From assembly GCA_964019335.1 (NCBI GenBank), contig OZ025686.1, positions 310,001 through 374,000 on the forward strand: a DNA stretch of 64,000 nucleotides, read 5' to 3'. Within the stretch, counting starts at the first letter, position 1. Every line of letters begins with the position of its first letter. This document shows, in pieces, positions 9,561 to 18,684 of this stretch. This stretch comes from Diplonema japonicum. Taxonomy: Eukaryota; Euglenozoa; Diplonemea; Diplonemida; Diplonemidae. Made by a program: the position numbers and the translations under genes. The notes beneath the pieces were generated by a model. It was not told where the DNA came from and ran no database searches. It saw nothing but the letters and a program-made list of their open reading frames with translations.

Positions 9561-10330
9561 GTATTACTTTTGGTGTCCTTTTTTTTTCCCTTCGAGATAA
9601 GGTTTAAGCCTTGTAGACGGAGAAGACACCCTCCTTCTTTGCGTAGTGGGCCTTCACCACCGGGATGTTTGCAATCTTCTTGGTGTGTGCGGTGATGTTC
9701 TTGAAGGGGGCGAGGCAGTCGGTGGGGTAGCCGTCGAACTGCCCGCTCCTGAAGATGTTGGGCCAGGCGAAGACAGCGGCGTCGGCGAGGGTGAGGTGGT
9801 CCCCGACTGCGAACCCGGAGGGGTTCTTCCCGATCAACTCGTCGATGAAGGTAAGCCACTTGAAGGCGTCGCCGCCCTCCGCCACAGAGGCTGCCCTGAA
9901 GGCCTCCCTCTCAGCTCCCTCGGGGACACCGAAGCTCTTGATGAGGGGACCGAACACCTCTCCAACCATGTCCACCATCTCGTCCACGCGGAGGGCAGCA
10001 AGCGGGCACTCCGGGTACAGGGGCTTCCCCTCGAACGAAGACTTCTTCGCCGCCCACCTCGCCATCGCCACGCTCTGCGACACCTGCACACCGTCCAACT
10101 CCATCAGAGGAAGCTGCTTGGGGGCAACCGTCGGCTTCATCTTCCCCCACGACTCCCCCGTCACGATCTCATCCTCGAAGGGCACTCCCCCGACCATCAG
10201 GCAGAACCGGGTCGGCTCCAACCTCCCCGCAATGTCGAAGTAGGTGAGCTTCACAGACGGCATTGTTTTGTTTTTTTTGTTTTTAAAGTGTGTAGAACAA
10301 GCTTCAGGGGTGATGTAGAGGGTGTGGGAT
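9285..10330. repeat. Direct repeat, left copy, containing GST gene C
   Basis: This roughly 1 kb block matches 18366-19415 in the same orientation, offset 9081. The match starts sharply at GTTAGTATTCCAGAG and includes a (GA)n run near 9538. It covers the whole GST gene and fades in the GST leader, where small indels accumulate. The two copies flank gene D. Confidence 0.9.
9604..10263 (-). CDS. Glutathione S-transferase, copy 1
   Basis: This 219-residue soluble GST, resembling the sigma/alpha-mu type, would conjugate glutathione to electrophiles or isomerise small substrates in the cytosol. The N-terminal thioredoxin-like half starts MPSVKLTYFDIAGRLEPTRF, where Tyr8 is in the position of the catalytic Tyr. 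It contains LPLMELDGVQVSQSVAMARW, the usual glutathione-site region with a Ser after Gln. The helical C-terminal half has GDHLTLADAAVFAW, the conserved N-capping/hydrophobic-staple region. Length is typical and there is no targeting peptide. The start is the first ATG of the domain. The protein is identical residue for residue to the copy at 18685-19344, so duplication or gene conversion is recent. Substrate cannot be predicted. Confidence 0.93.
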   Translation of the reverse strand: MPSVKLTYFDIAGRLEPTRFCLMVGGVPFEDEIVTGESWGKMKPTVAPKQLPLMELDGVQVSQSVAMARWAAKKSSFEGKPLYPECPLAALRVDEMVDMVGEVFGPLIKSFGVPEGAEREAFRAASVAEGGDAFKWLTFIDELIGKNPSGFAVGDHLTLADAAVFAWPNIFRSGQFDGYPTDCLAPFKNITAHTKKIANIPVVKAHYAKKEGVFSVYKA

Positions 10331-10996
10331 GTAAAAAGAATAAATTTGTCAAAGAGAGGAAGAGAGCTGGTAATCAAGAAAGGAAGAAAAAAAAAAGGGG
10401 TAACAAAAGAGCATTCCAAAAAAAGAGACCCGGGGCCTGACTCAACAGAAGCGACAGAGGAGCAGTAGGAAACGGAGGGAAACCTTGTTTTCTTTTCTTT
10501 CGCTCAAGCTGTAATGACAAGAGGTGGAAAGCCCCACAAGTTAGTCCACACCCCTCGCTGTTTACCCTTCAGGTTTCTGTCTGTTTCTCTTTACTCCTGT
10601 TTTACTTGCCCACAACATGGGGGTCCCTTCAGAGTTTGAAGGGCTTATTTGTTTTTCCTTTAAAAATTAGAGATAGGAAGAAAGGAAGAGTATTTCTTCG
10701 GCCCAAAAAATGAATGGGAAGAAGAAGTGAATTTATTGCTATTGGCCGCCATGGCGGCTTCCTCAGTAACTTGTACTGGAGGTGACTAGCGCGGTTAGCA
10801 AGGACACAGTGATGAGACAGCTGGTGTTCCTTGAAATGATGAAAATAGAACTAGTGCAACTTTTTAAAAAAATTGGTCGTCTACGGGATTCCCTCCAAGA
10901 TGAGCGGGAAGAGGTGAACATTTTGGCATACAAGATGCAAGCCAAAATAAGAATAATAAAAGAAAAACGCACCAAAAGAAATGAATTCTTAAGGCA

Positions 10997-11048
<52 letters not shown>

Positions 11049-11202
11049 GAAATAAAACTGTCCAAGAACATAATTCTTTCGTTTTCTCTCTTCTCTTTCT
11101 TTCTTTCTTCACAGCCATTAAGCTAAAATAGAATGAGTTAAGTTGTTTCAAAGAAAACTTAGATTGATCCCGTTCTTTCGGGGGGGGGGGGTTTTTTTTC
11201 TT
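10264..11202. other. Intergenic between GST and gene D, with a long A run
   Basis: This 0.94 kb spacer holds the GST leader, unique sequence at about 10440-10760 without long frames, a candidate + strand frame (10812-11003), and a run of 45 A at 11002-11046. The 3' flank of gene D follows, with a G run near 11178. No other gene is visible. Confidence 0.6.
10812..11003 (+). CDS. Possible antisense mini-gene or retrocopy ending in a 45-nt A run
   Basis: This short frame encodes 63 residues on the strand opposite to all other genes. It starts MRQLVFLEMMKIELVQLF and ends KEKRTKRNEFLRQN. It is rich in Lys, Glu and Leu and looks like one helical coiled coil. The TAA stop is itself the start of 45 consecutive A, which resembles the polyA tail of a reverse-transcribed mRNA. 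A nearby ATG at 10751 in a good context opens a 12-codon frame in another phase, so a frameshift may separate an original start. No SL sequence precedes it. The antisense reading is also open but lacks an upstream ATG. It could equally be chance in AT-rich DNA. Confidence 0.35.
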
Positions 11203-14200
11203 CTAGCACGGAGCGTTGGCAGGGAAGAGGTAGCAGTGGAACTGCGTGTCCTCCGTGTACAGCTTGCGCCCAGCAGAGATGACTTGCCCGTTGACCTGTG
11301 ACTTCTCGAGCTCTATCCTGACCCTCTCGTCTTGCGTGATGAGGGTCCCGTGCAAGGTCACGTTCTTCAGGAGCATGTGGGTGTCACGGTAGCCCTTCCA
11401 GTTGGAGTGCCAGTGCCAGGCGTGGTGCACGTGGCGGTGCCAGTGGTGCCAGCCCCACCAGTGGTGGATGTACCTGCACTCCCTCTCCCTGTGCCAATCG
11501 CTGTGGCTCTCGCAGAGCTGCTTCATGTTGTAGATGGTGAAGGGAGCCCCGAGGGACCTCCCCTCGAAGACGGTGTCCCTCAGGGTGTCCAGCCTGTGGT
11601 CCAGGTGTCCGTACTCGATGTTCATGATGACCCAACCGGAGGCCCGCACCGTCATCACGGGCTTCGGGTCCGTCCTCCACACGTCGTTGTGGTGCTTGTG
11701 GTTGCGCCAGTGGTCCCAGCCCCACCAGCTGTGGTGCACCGGGTGCGGGGTCGGGATGAGCCACTCGTTCCCCGAGACCGAGAAGACATTGTACAGGTCG
11801 CCGTCCCCCTCCAGCAGCATGTTCTCGTTGCTGTCGATCGTGGCCCTCGTCGTCGTGTTGGGGGTCAGCATGTCGACCACGCAGAGGGACTGGTTCTGGT
11901 CGGGGCAGGTGATCTTCATGGCCCCCGTGCGGAGGGGCGGGAGGTTCAGGAGCGCCTCCGAGAAGTCCGTGATGTTGTCGGCTGCGCTGCTGTCCCCGAG
12001 CTCCTGCACCGGCATCCCGCAGTGGTCCGTCAGCGGCTCCGCGATCCCCGCGACCACCTTTTCAGCGACGCTCCTCCTCAGCGTCACCCCCTCAACCGAG
12101 CCAACGTCGCCGACGGTGGTGTTCTCCATGTGCACGTCGCCGACGGAGAAGGCTTGGAACTGCGTCGCGTTCCCCAGCTCCCCGATCCCCCCCTGCGAGC
12201 GCGGGTGCTGCACGCGCACCACCTGCTCCCAGGTCGCTTCAGTCGTCGCGCAACGGTCGCGCGTCGTCCACCTCCTCGTCACCGCAGCAAGTCCTTCGCT
12301 GCAGCTCTGCGCGTCCGAGTGGAAGCCGAAGGCAACGTCCGCATACTCCAGCTTGATCGGGTAGGACACGAGGTTCAGGGCAGCCATGTCGGGGTGGGTT
12401 GCAATGTCCTCCACGAGGGGGACCCCCGTCACTGCAGGCCCGTAGTCAGACAGGAAGTGCACGAACTGGTCCGCCTCAGGGGTCTCGATGAACTCGGGGG
12501 CGAACAGGTCCTCCACCGTGATCGTCTGCACGCGCGTTGTCGTCAGGGAATCCGGGTAGGCATCGAAGTCTTCGCCGCAGTCCGCGTAGTGTGGCTGAAC
12601 CTTCCAAGTCCGCTTGATCTCCCACACCCCGCAGGAGACCAAAACGGGCGCCGCGTCCCGGAAGGGGATGCTGAGGGGCGTCCCGCAGTAGGCAGCCCCG
12701 GTAGGCCTCCCCAGCCCGCTGTCCGGGCGGAGCGAGTGCGTCGTGTTGATCGTGGTGTTCGCGGGGAAGGTCACGAAGCGTGGCGGTTCGGAGTACACCT
12801 GCTCCTTGTAAGCGACCGTCGGGTCGGGGTGCTTCCTCCTGCACCCGTCCTCCGTCCACGGGGCGTCCTCGCACGCGTGCGTCGCATTCGGCGAGTGGTC
12901 CAGCGGCCTGAAGTCCTTCGCACCCCCGACCACCTCCTTCCCCGCGTGGCACACGTCAGGGAGCTGGCTGATCCCCACCCAGTAGGCGAACACCTGATCC
13001 CCGGGGACCCACCGCTGCGTCTCCCTCAAGACTGTCGGCGGATGCTGCACCTTCACCGTCTGCTGGAAGCTCCTGCTGTTCCCGCACCTGTCGGTCGTGG
13101 TCCAGTTTCTCGTGTGCTGCGCGAGCCCGCGGTCCCTGCAGGTCGGTTCGTCCTCCAGGTGCACAGACTGCCTCGTCATCGGGCCGTCAACCGAGGTCGT
13201 CGTCGTCGGCTCCGACACGAGGTCCATCCCCGCGAAGTCCGGGTGCGTCTGTTCCTCCGTCAGAGGGATCGGGTTCACAGACCTGAAGTTCTCGAAGAAG
13301 GGAACCTCCACCATCTCCTCGGGAGTGTAGGTGAAGACAGGCGCCGTCTCGTCCGTGACGTAGATCGTCTGCACCCTGCTGCTGCTCTCCGCATAGGTCC
13401 CGGTGCACACCTGTTCGGAGAAGTAGGGGGTGATCGTCCACTTCCTCTCGATCGTCCACTTCCCGCACTCCCCCTCCACGGGCTTCGGCTCGCCGTCCAC
13501 GGAGAAGATGTCGAACTCCTGTTTGCAGGGGGACTCTCCCTCCGCGATCCCCAGCACCTCCGGGTCCAGGGTCTGCTGCGTGGTGATGTGCGCGTCCGAT
13601 GGGAAAGAGGAGAAGGCGGGCGGGGCCGGTTCCACCGTCACGATCTGCTTCACCTCGTCCGAGCGGCCTCCGCACGCGGGGTTGTCGTGCAGCTGCCACA
13701 CGACCTCCAAGTAGTAGGTCCCGCAGATCCTGTCCGGGAACTGCGCCGCGGGGAGCGTCTTCTTCCTCAGCATCACCACCACTGCCCCCGCCGTGCACGC
13801 GGGGTCGATGTACACGGGCCGCGGCTTCAGGCTGTGCAGGTTGATCGGCTGGTCGCAACGGAACGTGTACGAGGTCGCGCCCCCGAGGATCGGCCGCTGC
13901 CGCGTCACCAGCCCCGCCTCGCTGCTGATCTCCGACCCCATGCCCCCTTGCTTCTCCAACGCCCTGTCCTTCATCGCCCGCACCATCCTGTTCTTCGTGT
14001 TCTCCACACTCGACTCGTAGCTCGCCCTCGACGTGAAGTCGAACGGCATGTCCTTCAAGGACACCGCCTGCTCTCCACCCGACAGCCATCCTCCACTCCC
14101 CCTCCCCCCGTACTGCCTCACCCCACCGTTGAAGGTCCCCGCCACCGCCGCCTCGTTCGACCCAAACGGCACCGACAGGGTCGACTCCTGCAGCGACGGT

Positions 14201-17200
14201 CTCGGCACTGAAACACCCGCGCTGATCCTCAGCAGCCCCGGGTTGATCGTCTTCGAGGCGTCGATGATGGCCCTCTTCTTCGCCATCTTCACAGATTCCG
14301 TCTTCACGTCGGCAGCCGCGAGAGACACATCTTCCATGCACTTCGGCTCCGCGAACTTCGACCCCGACTTCGTCTTGCAGGTCTTCCCAAACCGGCACCA
14401 CCCGTGGCACCAGCACTCCCTCCACTGCTCCTTCACGTACTTGCACCCGTATGTGTTCTTGCCCCCTGCATCCACGATCTTGTGCCCCTCCGTGTTGTAG
14501 ATCCCGATCGAGCTCCCGAAAGACTTCCCCGCCCCTTCGAAGTCTCCGTCCAGAAGCTTCTCACCCACCTCCACGATCTTCCCCAGGACCGGTACTTCCT
14601 TCAGGGCATTTGTTAGGTCGGCGATCACGTCCTCGATGTTGTCCAGGAAGGCCCCTACCAGGTTCTTGATCCCGCTCAGGGCGTTGTTGAAGATGTTCTT
14701 TATCCCGTTCCACAGCTGCAGCACCTTCCCCTCCACGAAGTTCCACGCCTGCGTCGCCACCCTCGCCACCTCCCTCACCGCCGTGTTTATCCCGTTCGCG
14801 ATCGCCTGTCCCAGGTCCCCCAGGGACACCGACACCGTGATGTCGAACTCCGAGTCCTCGAACCTCGGGGCCACCACCGCGTGCCCGCTCACAGTCGTCT
14901 TCACGAGCGCCCCATCCAGCGTCACCTCGAAGTCGATTTCGTTCCCGTTCACCTCCACCTTCGCCGCGAGGTTCACCACGAACAGCACCTGGATCTTGCA
15001 GTCGAAGATGGCGTACGGCACGGGGCGGCTTAGCTCGTACATGAAGATCACCTGCTTGATCTTCACCACATCCAAGAAGTTCATGTCCCGCAGCTCCATC
15101 TTGAAGAAGGTGAGGTCCCAGTTCCAGGTCACGTTCACGTTCGAGGACAGAGCCCCGTCGAACAGGCTGATCGCCGACGTGTAGGAGAAGATGTCCGCGT
15201 TCAGCGTCACGTTCAACATCCCGTACGCCTTCAGCATCGGGATGTCGAAGGCCCCGCCGATGTCGATCAGAGCGCTCGGCATGGGCGCCACCCGCAGGTC
15301 CACCAGGAACTTCGCCCCTCCCACCGCCACCTTGTTCTCCAGACGGTTCCCGATCCGCATCTGGAACCCGTCTCCGATCTCCAGGTCCACGGGGTCCATC
15401 CAGGCGTCGATGTAGAGGCGCGTCTTGCTCACCGCGAGGTTCATCGCGATCTCCCAGCCGAGGAAATTCAGGCGCCCTTGCAGGGCGACCCCCGCCGGGA
15501 TCACCACGTTCCCGCTCCGGAAGGCCAGCCGCTGCTCCTTGATCGGGCTGTAGGAGAGGAAGGCGAAGCACTCCAGGTCCAGGTCCTGCGCTGTCTTGTT
15601 CACGAAGCCGTCCAGCTGTCCGACACAGCTCGTCTTGTAGTCTTGGTCAAAGGGGTAGATTCCGGACTCCGCGAGCTTCCCCGGAATCGACACCGTGTCC
15701 AGGGCCGGCACATACTCCGACACGAGGTCGATGACCCCGCCGATCGTGAGCTCCGACACCATCGCGATGAAGAAGTTGTCCTCGGGGAGGGTCGCGCTCA
15801 CCCCGACGTAGGTGCGCCCCTCGAGGAAGGGGTCCGTGTTCGTCTTGCAGTTGTCCTCCTTCCCCAGGCAGACAGCGCCCCCGAGGGTGTACCCGGTAGG
15901 GAGCGGAAGCTTCAGATCCCACTCCGCTCCGAGCGTGATGTCCCCGATGTGCAGGAAGGGGAGCCCCAGGGCGCGGTACCACCACCCGTCCATCGTGAGG
16001 GTCCCGCGCACCATCTGCGCCCCCGCAGCCACCACCAGCGACAGGTCCCCGATGAGGTACAGGAAGTAGCGATTCGCGTAGTCCTCGTCACACCGCTCCA
16101 CGCAGATCTTCAGCGGAAGGTTCACCCCGAGGGTCTGGATTGGGAGGCCCCCGACGAACACGTACTCGAACTGGATGTAGATGCTCATCCCGAGCGTCCC
16201 CGCCGTATTCACGACAGCGAAGTTGCTCTCCGACGTGTCCCCCTCCGTCCCCACACGCAGCTCCAGCACCACCGACCCGGCAAACTGAAGCTCCGCACTC
16301 GCCGACACCCGGAAGTTCCCCGCCACGTCTGCGATCACCTCCAGGAAGCCCCCCTCCATCACGTCCGGGAGCTTCGGTGACCCGATTGCGTACAGCTTCA
16401 CCCCCGTCGTCGTTGCTGCCAGAGCGAGCTTTGTGTCTTGGATCCCGAACGACAACACGGGAGACATGATCGTGTCCAGGGCGGTCGCTACCTTTTCGTC
16501 GAAGTTGCTCGTCACCAGGTAGGCCACGTTCGCCACCGTGATCTGGTCCACCCACACCCCAGCCTCCACCCCGTTGCACGTGGCGGGTTGTCCGATGACC
16601 CCGGTCCCCGAGATCGATGTTGTTGGTGTCGGGTTGCTGCACTCCCCGAGACAGAAGGGCATCGCTATCTCACCCTCTTCCACCACCGGCTTCAAGAGCT
16701 TTAAAAAGTCGCTGAGATCTGTCGCCGCGTCCAGAAGCTCTCTGCCGCCGGTGCCGGTGCTGCTCGTGTGCGCGTTGCTTGAGGTACTCTTCGGCTGCGG
16801 GCACGAATCCGCATCGAAGAGCAACCCGTTCTCCTCGTTCGAGTCGTCCAGTGTCGCCGCAAACCCGAAGCTGAAACCCATCCCGGACCACTTGTTCCCC
16901 AACGCGTCCGTGGAGGCAGCCGCTTTCTGATTCCTCCAGTCCGCCGCGAAACGCTGCCTTGACTTCTTCACCAGCTCCTGCAGCCCGTCGATCGCCCTGT
17001 ATATCGCGGCCAGCCCTCCCTTGGTCGACGGTGCGCTCGTCGGGATCTCCACAGATTTCACGGTCAGTCCGAAGCCCCCGAACTTCACATCCCCCCACCA
17101 GGTCTCGCTGTCCACGACCTCAAAGCACCTCCAGTGCGGGTGCGTCAGCACGATTGTCAGCCCCTCGATCCCGGTGGCCACCTGCACGATGTTTGGCATG

Positions 17201-18258
17201 TCTATCCCGACCGTGAAGGCGAAGCCACTGTAGGCCCCGGCGTTCGCAAACCACTCCACCGAGAGCGCCACCTCGAAATTCGCGTTCGCGAAGAAACCCT
17301 TCTTCGCTCCCGGAGGCGGCGAGGTTCGTTCAGAGAGCACCTCTGCCTCCCTCCCCGCAACTGACTCATCCACACATGTCCTGTTCCTGCACACCTCGTT
17401 TAACGCGCACTGGTCGTCGATGTCGCAGCGAAGTGGTGGGGCAGGGGTGGCGGGGGCTGAAGTGGGGGCAGCTGTAGGGACAGAGGTCGGTACTGAGGTA
17501 GGAACCGAAGTCGGCACGGAGGTAGGGACAGATGTAGGGACAGACGTGGGTCTCTCATAGTTCAAGCCAACGCCCCAGCCAAGGCCGACCCCTCCGAAGA
17601 AGTCGATCGACGGGTTTGCAGTGTCCACTCCGATGCTCGCGGCGATCCCCGCCGAGGGGCTGAACGAGTAGCCGTTGCGTTGCAAGAGCGGGTAGGAGAG
17701 GCTGAAGTCTATCGTCACCGTGAAAAGCGGGCACTCGAACGCCGTCTGCCCACAGTCCCGCCCGTCCAGAGACCGCGCCACACGCTTCCTTCCCAACATG
17801 TAGTTCTCCTGTGCTTCCAGAAGCAGGGCCTTCCTGCTGGTCGACGAGGAAGATGCGTTGCACTGCCCGGCGAAGGCGCGGATCTGCGGCTTCAACATGT
17901 TCCCAAGGTTCGAGAGCTCGTCTGTGAAGGTGTCTATGTCGTCCCTTTCGAAGAAGGCCATCATCTCGTCGGCTCCGGACACCGCCTTGTCCTTCAGGGT
18001 GTTCAGCTGTTCTAGGTTCTCCGCCATCGCCTCCACCTCCTTCTTCACCCCGAGGGCTTCCACCAGCTCCTTCCCCCTGTTTGTCAGGATGCTCGCCACC
18101 GTCCCCCTGTACTCCTCCACCGTGTCCACCAGCGAGGACGCCAGCGAGAACACTGTCAGCGGTTCGGAGGTTGTTGTCGTCGTCGGAGCCTGTGCCCCTG
18201 CCCCCGCCAACAGGGCTGCACTCCACAACAGGAGCGTCGTAGTGCGGCCTGTCGCCAT
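11203..18258 (-). CDS. Giant secreted multidomain protein D (2351 aa)
   Basis: This is a single-exon, GC-rich gene of 2351 codons. A signal peptide (residues 1-23, ending AGAGAQA) and a Thr run open the protein. Residues about 230-265 are (VPTS)n repeats, followed by a Cys knot-like CDIDDQCALNEVCRNRTC. A long region rich in Gly, Val and hydrophobic residues looks beta-rich. Around 1190-1290 lie amphipathic helices, then a Cys-rich patch (CWCHGWCRFGKTC). Two related modules of about 290 residues follow; each contains a HYR-like strand (YVTDETAPVFTYTP, TVEDLFAPEFIETP) and an RWTT-DRC-QHP ending. The C-terminus (DGDLYNVFSVSGNEW onward) resembles choice-of-anchor A domains and carries two His/Trp clusters. 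There is no membrane anchor. It is likely extracellular matrix, adhesive or extrusome material; the function is unknown. Confidence 0.88.
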   Translation of the reverse strand: MATGRTTTLLLWSAALLAGAGAQAPTTTTTSEPLTVFSLASSLVDTVEEYRGTVASILTNRGKELVEALGVKKEVEAMAENLEQLNTLKDKAVSGADEMMAFFERDDIDTFTDELSNLGNMLKPQIRAFAGQCNASSSSTSRKALLLEAQENYMLGRKRVARSLDGRDCGQTAFECPLFTVTIDFSLSYPLLQRNGYSFSPSAGIAASIGVDTANPSIDFFGGVGLGWGVGLNYERPTSVPTSVPTSVPTSVPTSVPTSVPTAAPTSAPATPAPPLRCDIDDQCALNEVCRNRTCVDESVAGREAEVLSERTSPPPGAKKGFFANANFEVALSVEWFANAGAYSGFAFTVGIDMPNIVQVATGIEGLTIVLTHPHWRCFEVVDSETWWGDVKFGGFGLTVKSVEIPTSAPSTKGGLAAIYRAIDGLQELVKKSRQRFAADWRNQKAAASTDALGNKWSGMGFSFGFAATLDDSNEENGLLFDADSCPQPKSTSSNAHTSSTGTGGRELLDAATDLSDFLKLLKPVVEEGEIAMPFCLGECSNPTPTTSISGTGVIGQPATCNGVEAGVWVDQITVANVAYLVTSNFDEKVATALDTIMSPVLSFGIQDTKLALAATTTGVKLYAIGSPKLPDVMEGGFLEVIADVAGNFRVSASAELQFAGSVVLELRVGTEGDTSESNFAVVNTAGTLGMSIYIQFEYVFVGGLPIQTLGVNLPLKICVERCDEDYANRYFLYLIGDLSLVVAAGAQMVRGTLTMDGWWYRALGLPFLHIGDITLGAEWDLKLPLPTGYTLGGAVCLGKEDNCKTNTDPFLEGRTYVGVSATLPEDNFFIAMVSELTIGGVIDLVSEYVPALDTVSIPGKLAESGIYPFDQDYKTSCVGQLDGFVNKTAQDLDLECFAFLSYSPIKEQRLAFRSGNVVIPAGVALQGRLNFLGWEIAMNLAVSKTRLYIDAWMDPVDLEIGDGFQMRIGNRLENKVAVGGAKFLVDLRVAPMPSALIDIGGAFDIPMLKAYGMLNVTLNADIFSYTSAISLFDGALSSNVNVTWNWDLTFFKMELRDMNFLDVVKIKQVIFMYELSRPVPYAIFDCKIQVLFVVNLAAKVEVNGNEIDFEVTLDGALVKTTVSGHAVVAPRFEDSEFDITVSVSLGDLGQAIANGINTAVREVARVATQAWNFVEGKVLQLWNGIKNIFNNALSGIKNLVGAFLDNIEDVIADLTNALKEVPVLGKIVEVGEKLLDGDFEGAGKSFGSSIGIYNTEGHKIVDAGGKNTYGCKYVKEQWRECWCHGWCRFGKTCKTKSGSKFAEPKCMEDVSLAAADVKTESVKMAKKRAIIDASKTINPGLLRISAGVSVPRPSLQESTLSVPFGSNEAAVAGTFNGGVRQYGGRGSGGWLSGGEQAVSLKDMPFDFTSRASYESSVENTKNRMVRAMKDRALEKQGGMGSEISSEAGLVTRQRPILGGATSYTFRCDQPINLHSLKPRPVYIDPACTAGAVVVMLRKKTLPAAQFPDRICGTYYLEVVWQLHDNPACGGRSDEVKQIVTVEPAPPAFSSFPSDAHITTQQTLDPEVLGIAEGESPCKQEFDIFSVDGEPKPVEGECGKWTIERKWTITPYFSEQVCTGTYAESSSRVQTIYVTDETAPVFTYTPEEMVEVPFFENFRSVNPIPLTEEQTHPDFAGMDLVSEPTTTTSVDGPMTRQSVHLEDEPTCRDRGLAQHTRNWTTTDRCGNSRSFQQTVKVQHPPTVLRETQRWVPGDQVFAYWVGISQLPDVCHAGKEVVGGAKDFRPLDHSPNATHACEDAPWTEDGCRRKHPDPTVAYKEQVYSEPPRFVTFPANTTINTTHSLRPDSGLGRPTGAAYCGTPLSIPFRDAAPVLVSCGVWEIKRTWKVQPHYADCGEDFDAYPDSLTTTRVQTITVEDLFAPEFIETPEADQFVHFLSDYGPAVTGVPLVEDIATHPDMAALNLVSYPIKLEYADVAFGFHSDAQSCSEGLAAVTRRWTTRDRCATTEATWEQVVRVQHPRSQGGIGELGNATQFQAFSVGDVHMENTTVGDVGSVEGVTLRRSVAEKVVAGIAEPLTDHCGMPVQELGDSSAADNITDFSEALLNLPPLRTGAMKITCPDQNQSLCVVDMLTPNTTTRATIDSNENMLLEGDGDLYNVFSVSGNEWLIPTPHPVHHSWWGWDHWRNHKHHNDVWRTDPKPVMTVRASGWVIMNIEYGHLDHRLDTLRDTVFEGRSLGAPFTIYNMKQLCESHSDWHRERECRYIHHWWGWHHWHRHVHHAWHWHSNWKGYRDTHMLLKNVTLHGTLITQDERVRIELEKSQVNGQVISAGRKLYTEDTQFHCYLFPANAPC

Positions 18259-18608
18259 GTGAGCAAAGGATTTCCTTCTTTTCCTTTTATCTTCTTGTAG
18301 TGTATGCGAAACCTGTTGGTGTGAACAAAGAGAGAACTATAGCAAATATGGTAAAGAATAACAATGTTAGTATTCCAGAGTTAACACTGCTGGTTTGCGG
18401 AGGTAAAGGGGAGAAAGACGACTTTGTACCATGAAACCTCCCCACAGAATAGTGCTTGGGGAAGGGTAGCAGGAGTGGGACCCAAGACATAAATAAATGC
18501 TGTTCCCTTTGTCTCCCTTCCTTCCAGGACGTTTCTTTGCTTGGTTTATTCGTTTCTCTTTACCCCCCCTTTTTTTTAATAATATTCTCCAAGAAGAACA
18601 AACAAGAG

Positions 18609-18641
<33 letters not shown>

Positions 18642-18684
18642 GTATTACTTTTGGTGTCCTTTTTTTTTCCCTTCGAGATAAGGT
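18259..18684. other. Leader of gene D and 3' flank of GST copy 2
   Basis: On the minus strand the leader of gene D contains ATACACTACAAG about 40 nt before its ATG. From 18366 the sequence is the right-hand direct repeat. A purine (GA)n run lies near 18620. No gene is seen here. Confidence 0.6.

Noticed and set aside
11332-14211. 959-codon open frame on the + strand inside gene D
   Set aside because: It is the antisense of a GC-rich gene with biased third positions, which removes stops from the opposite strand. Its product is Arg/Val/His/Pro rich with no domain, while the minus frame has a signal peptide and recognisable modules.
16140-16469. Small Thr/Arg/Pro-rich frames on either strand within gene D
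   Set aside because: They overlap gene D completely and have no start context, motif or acceptor of their own.
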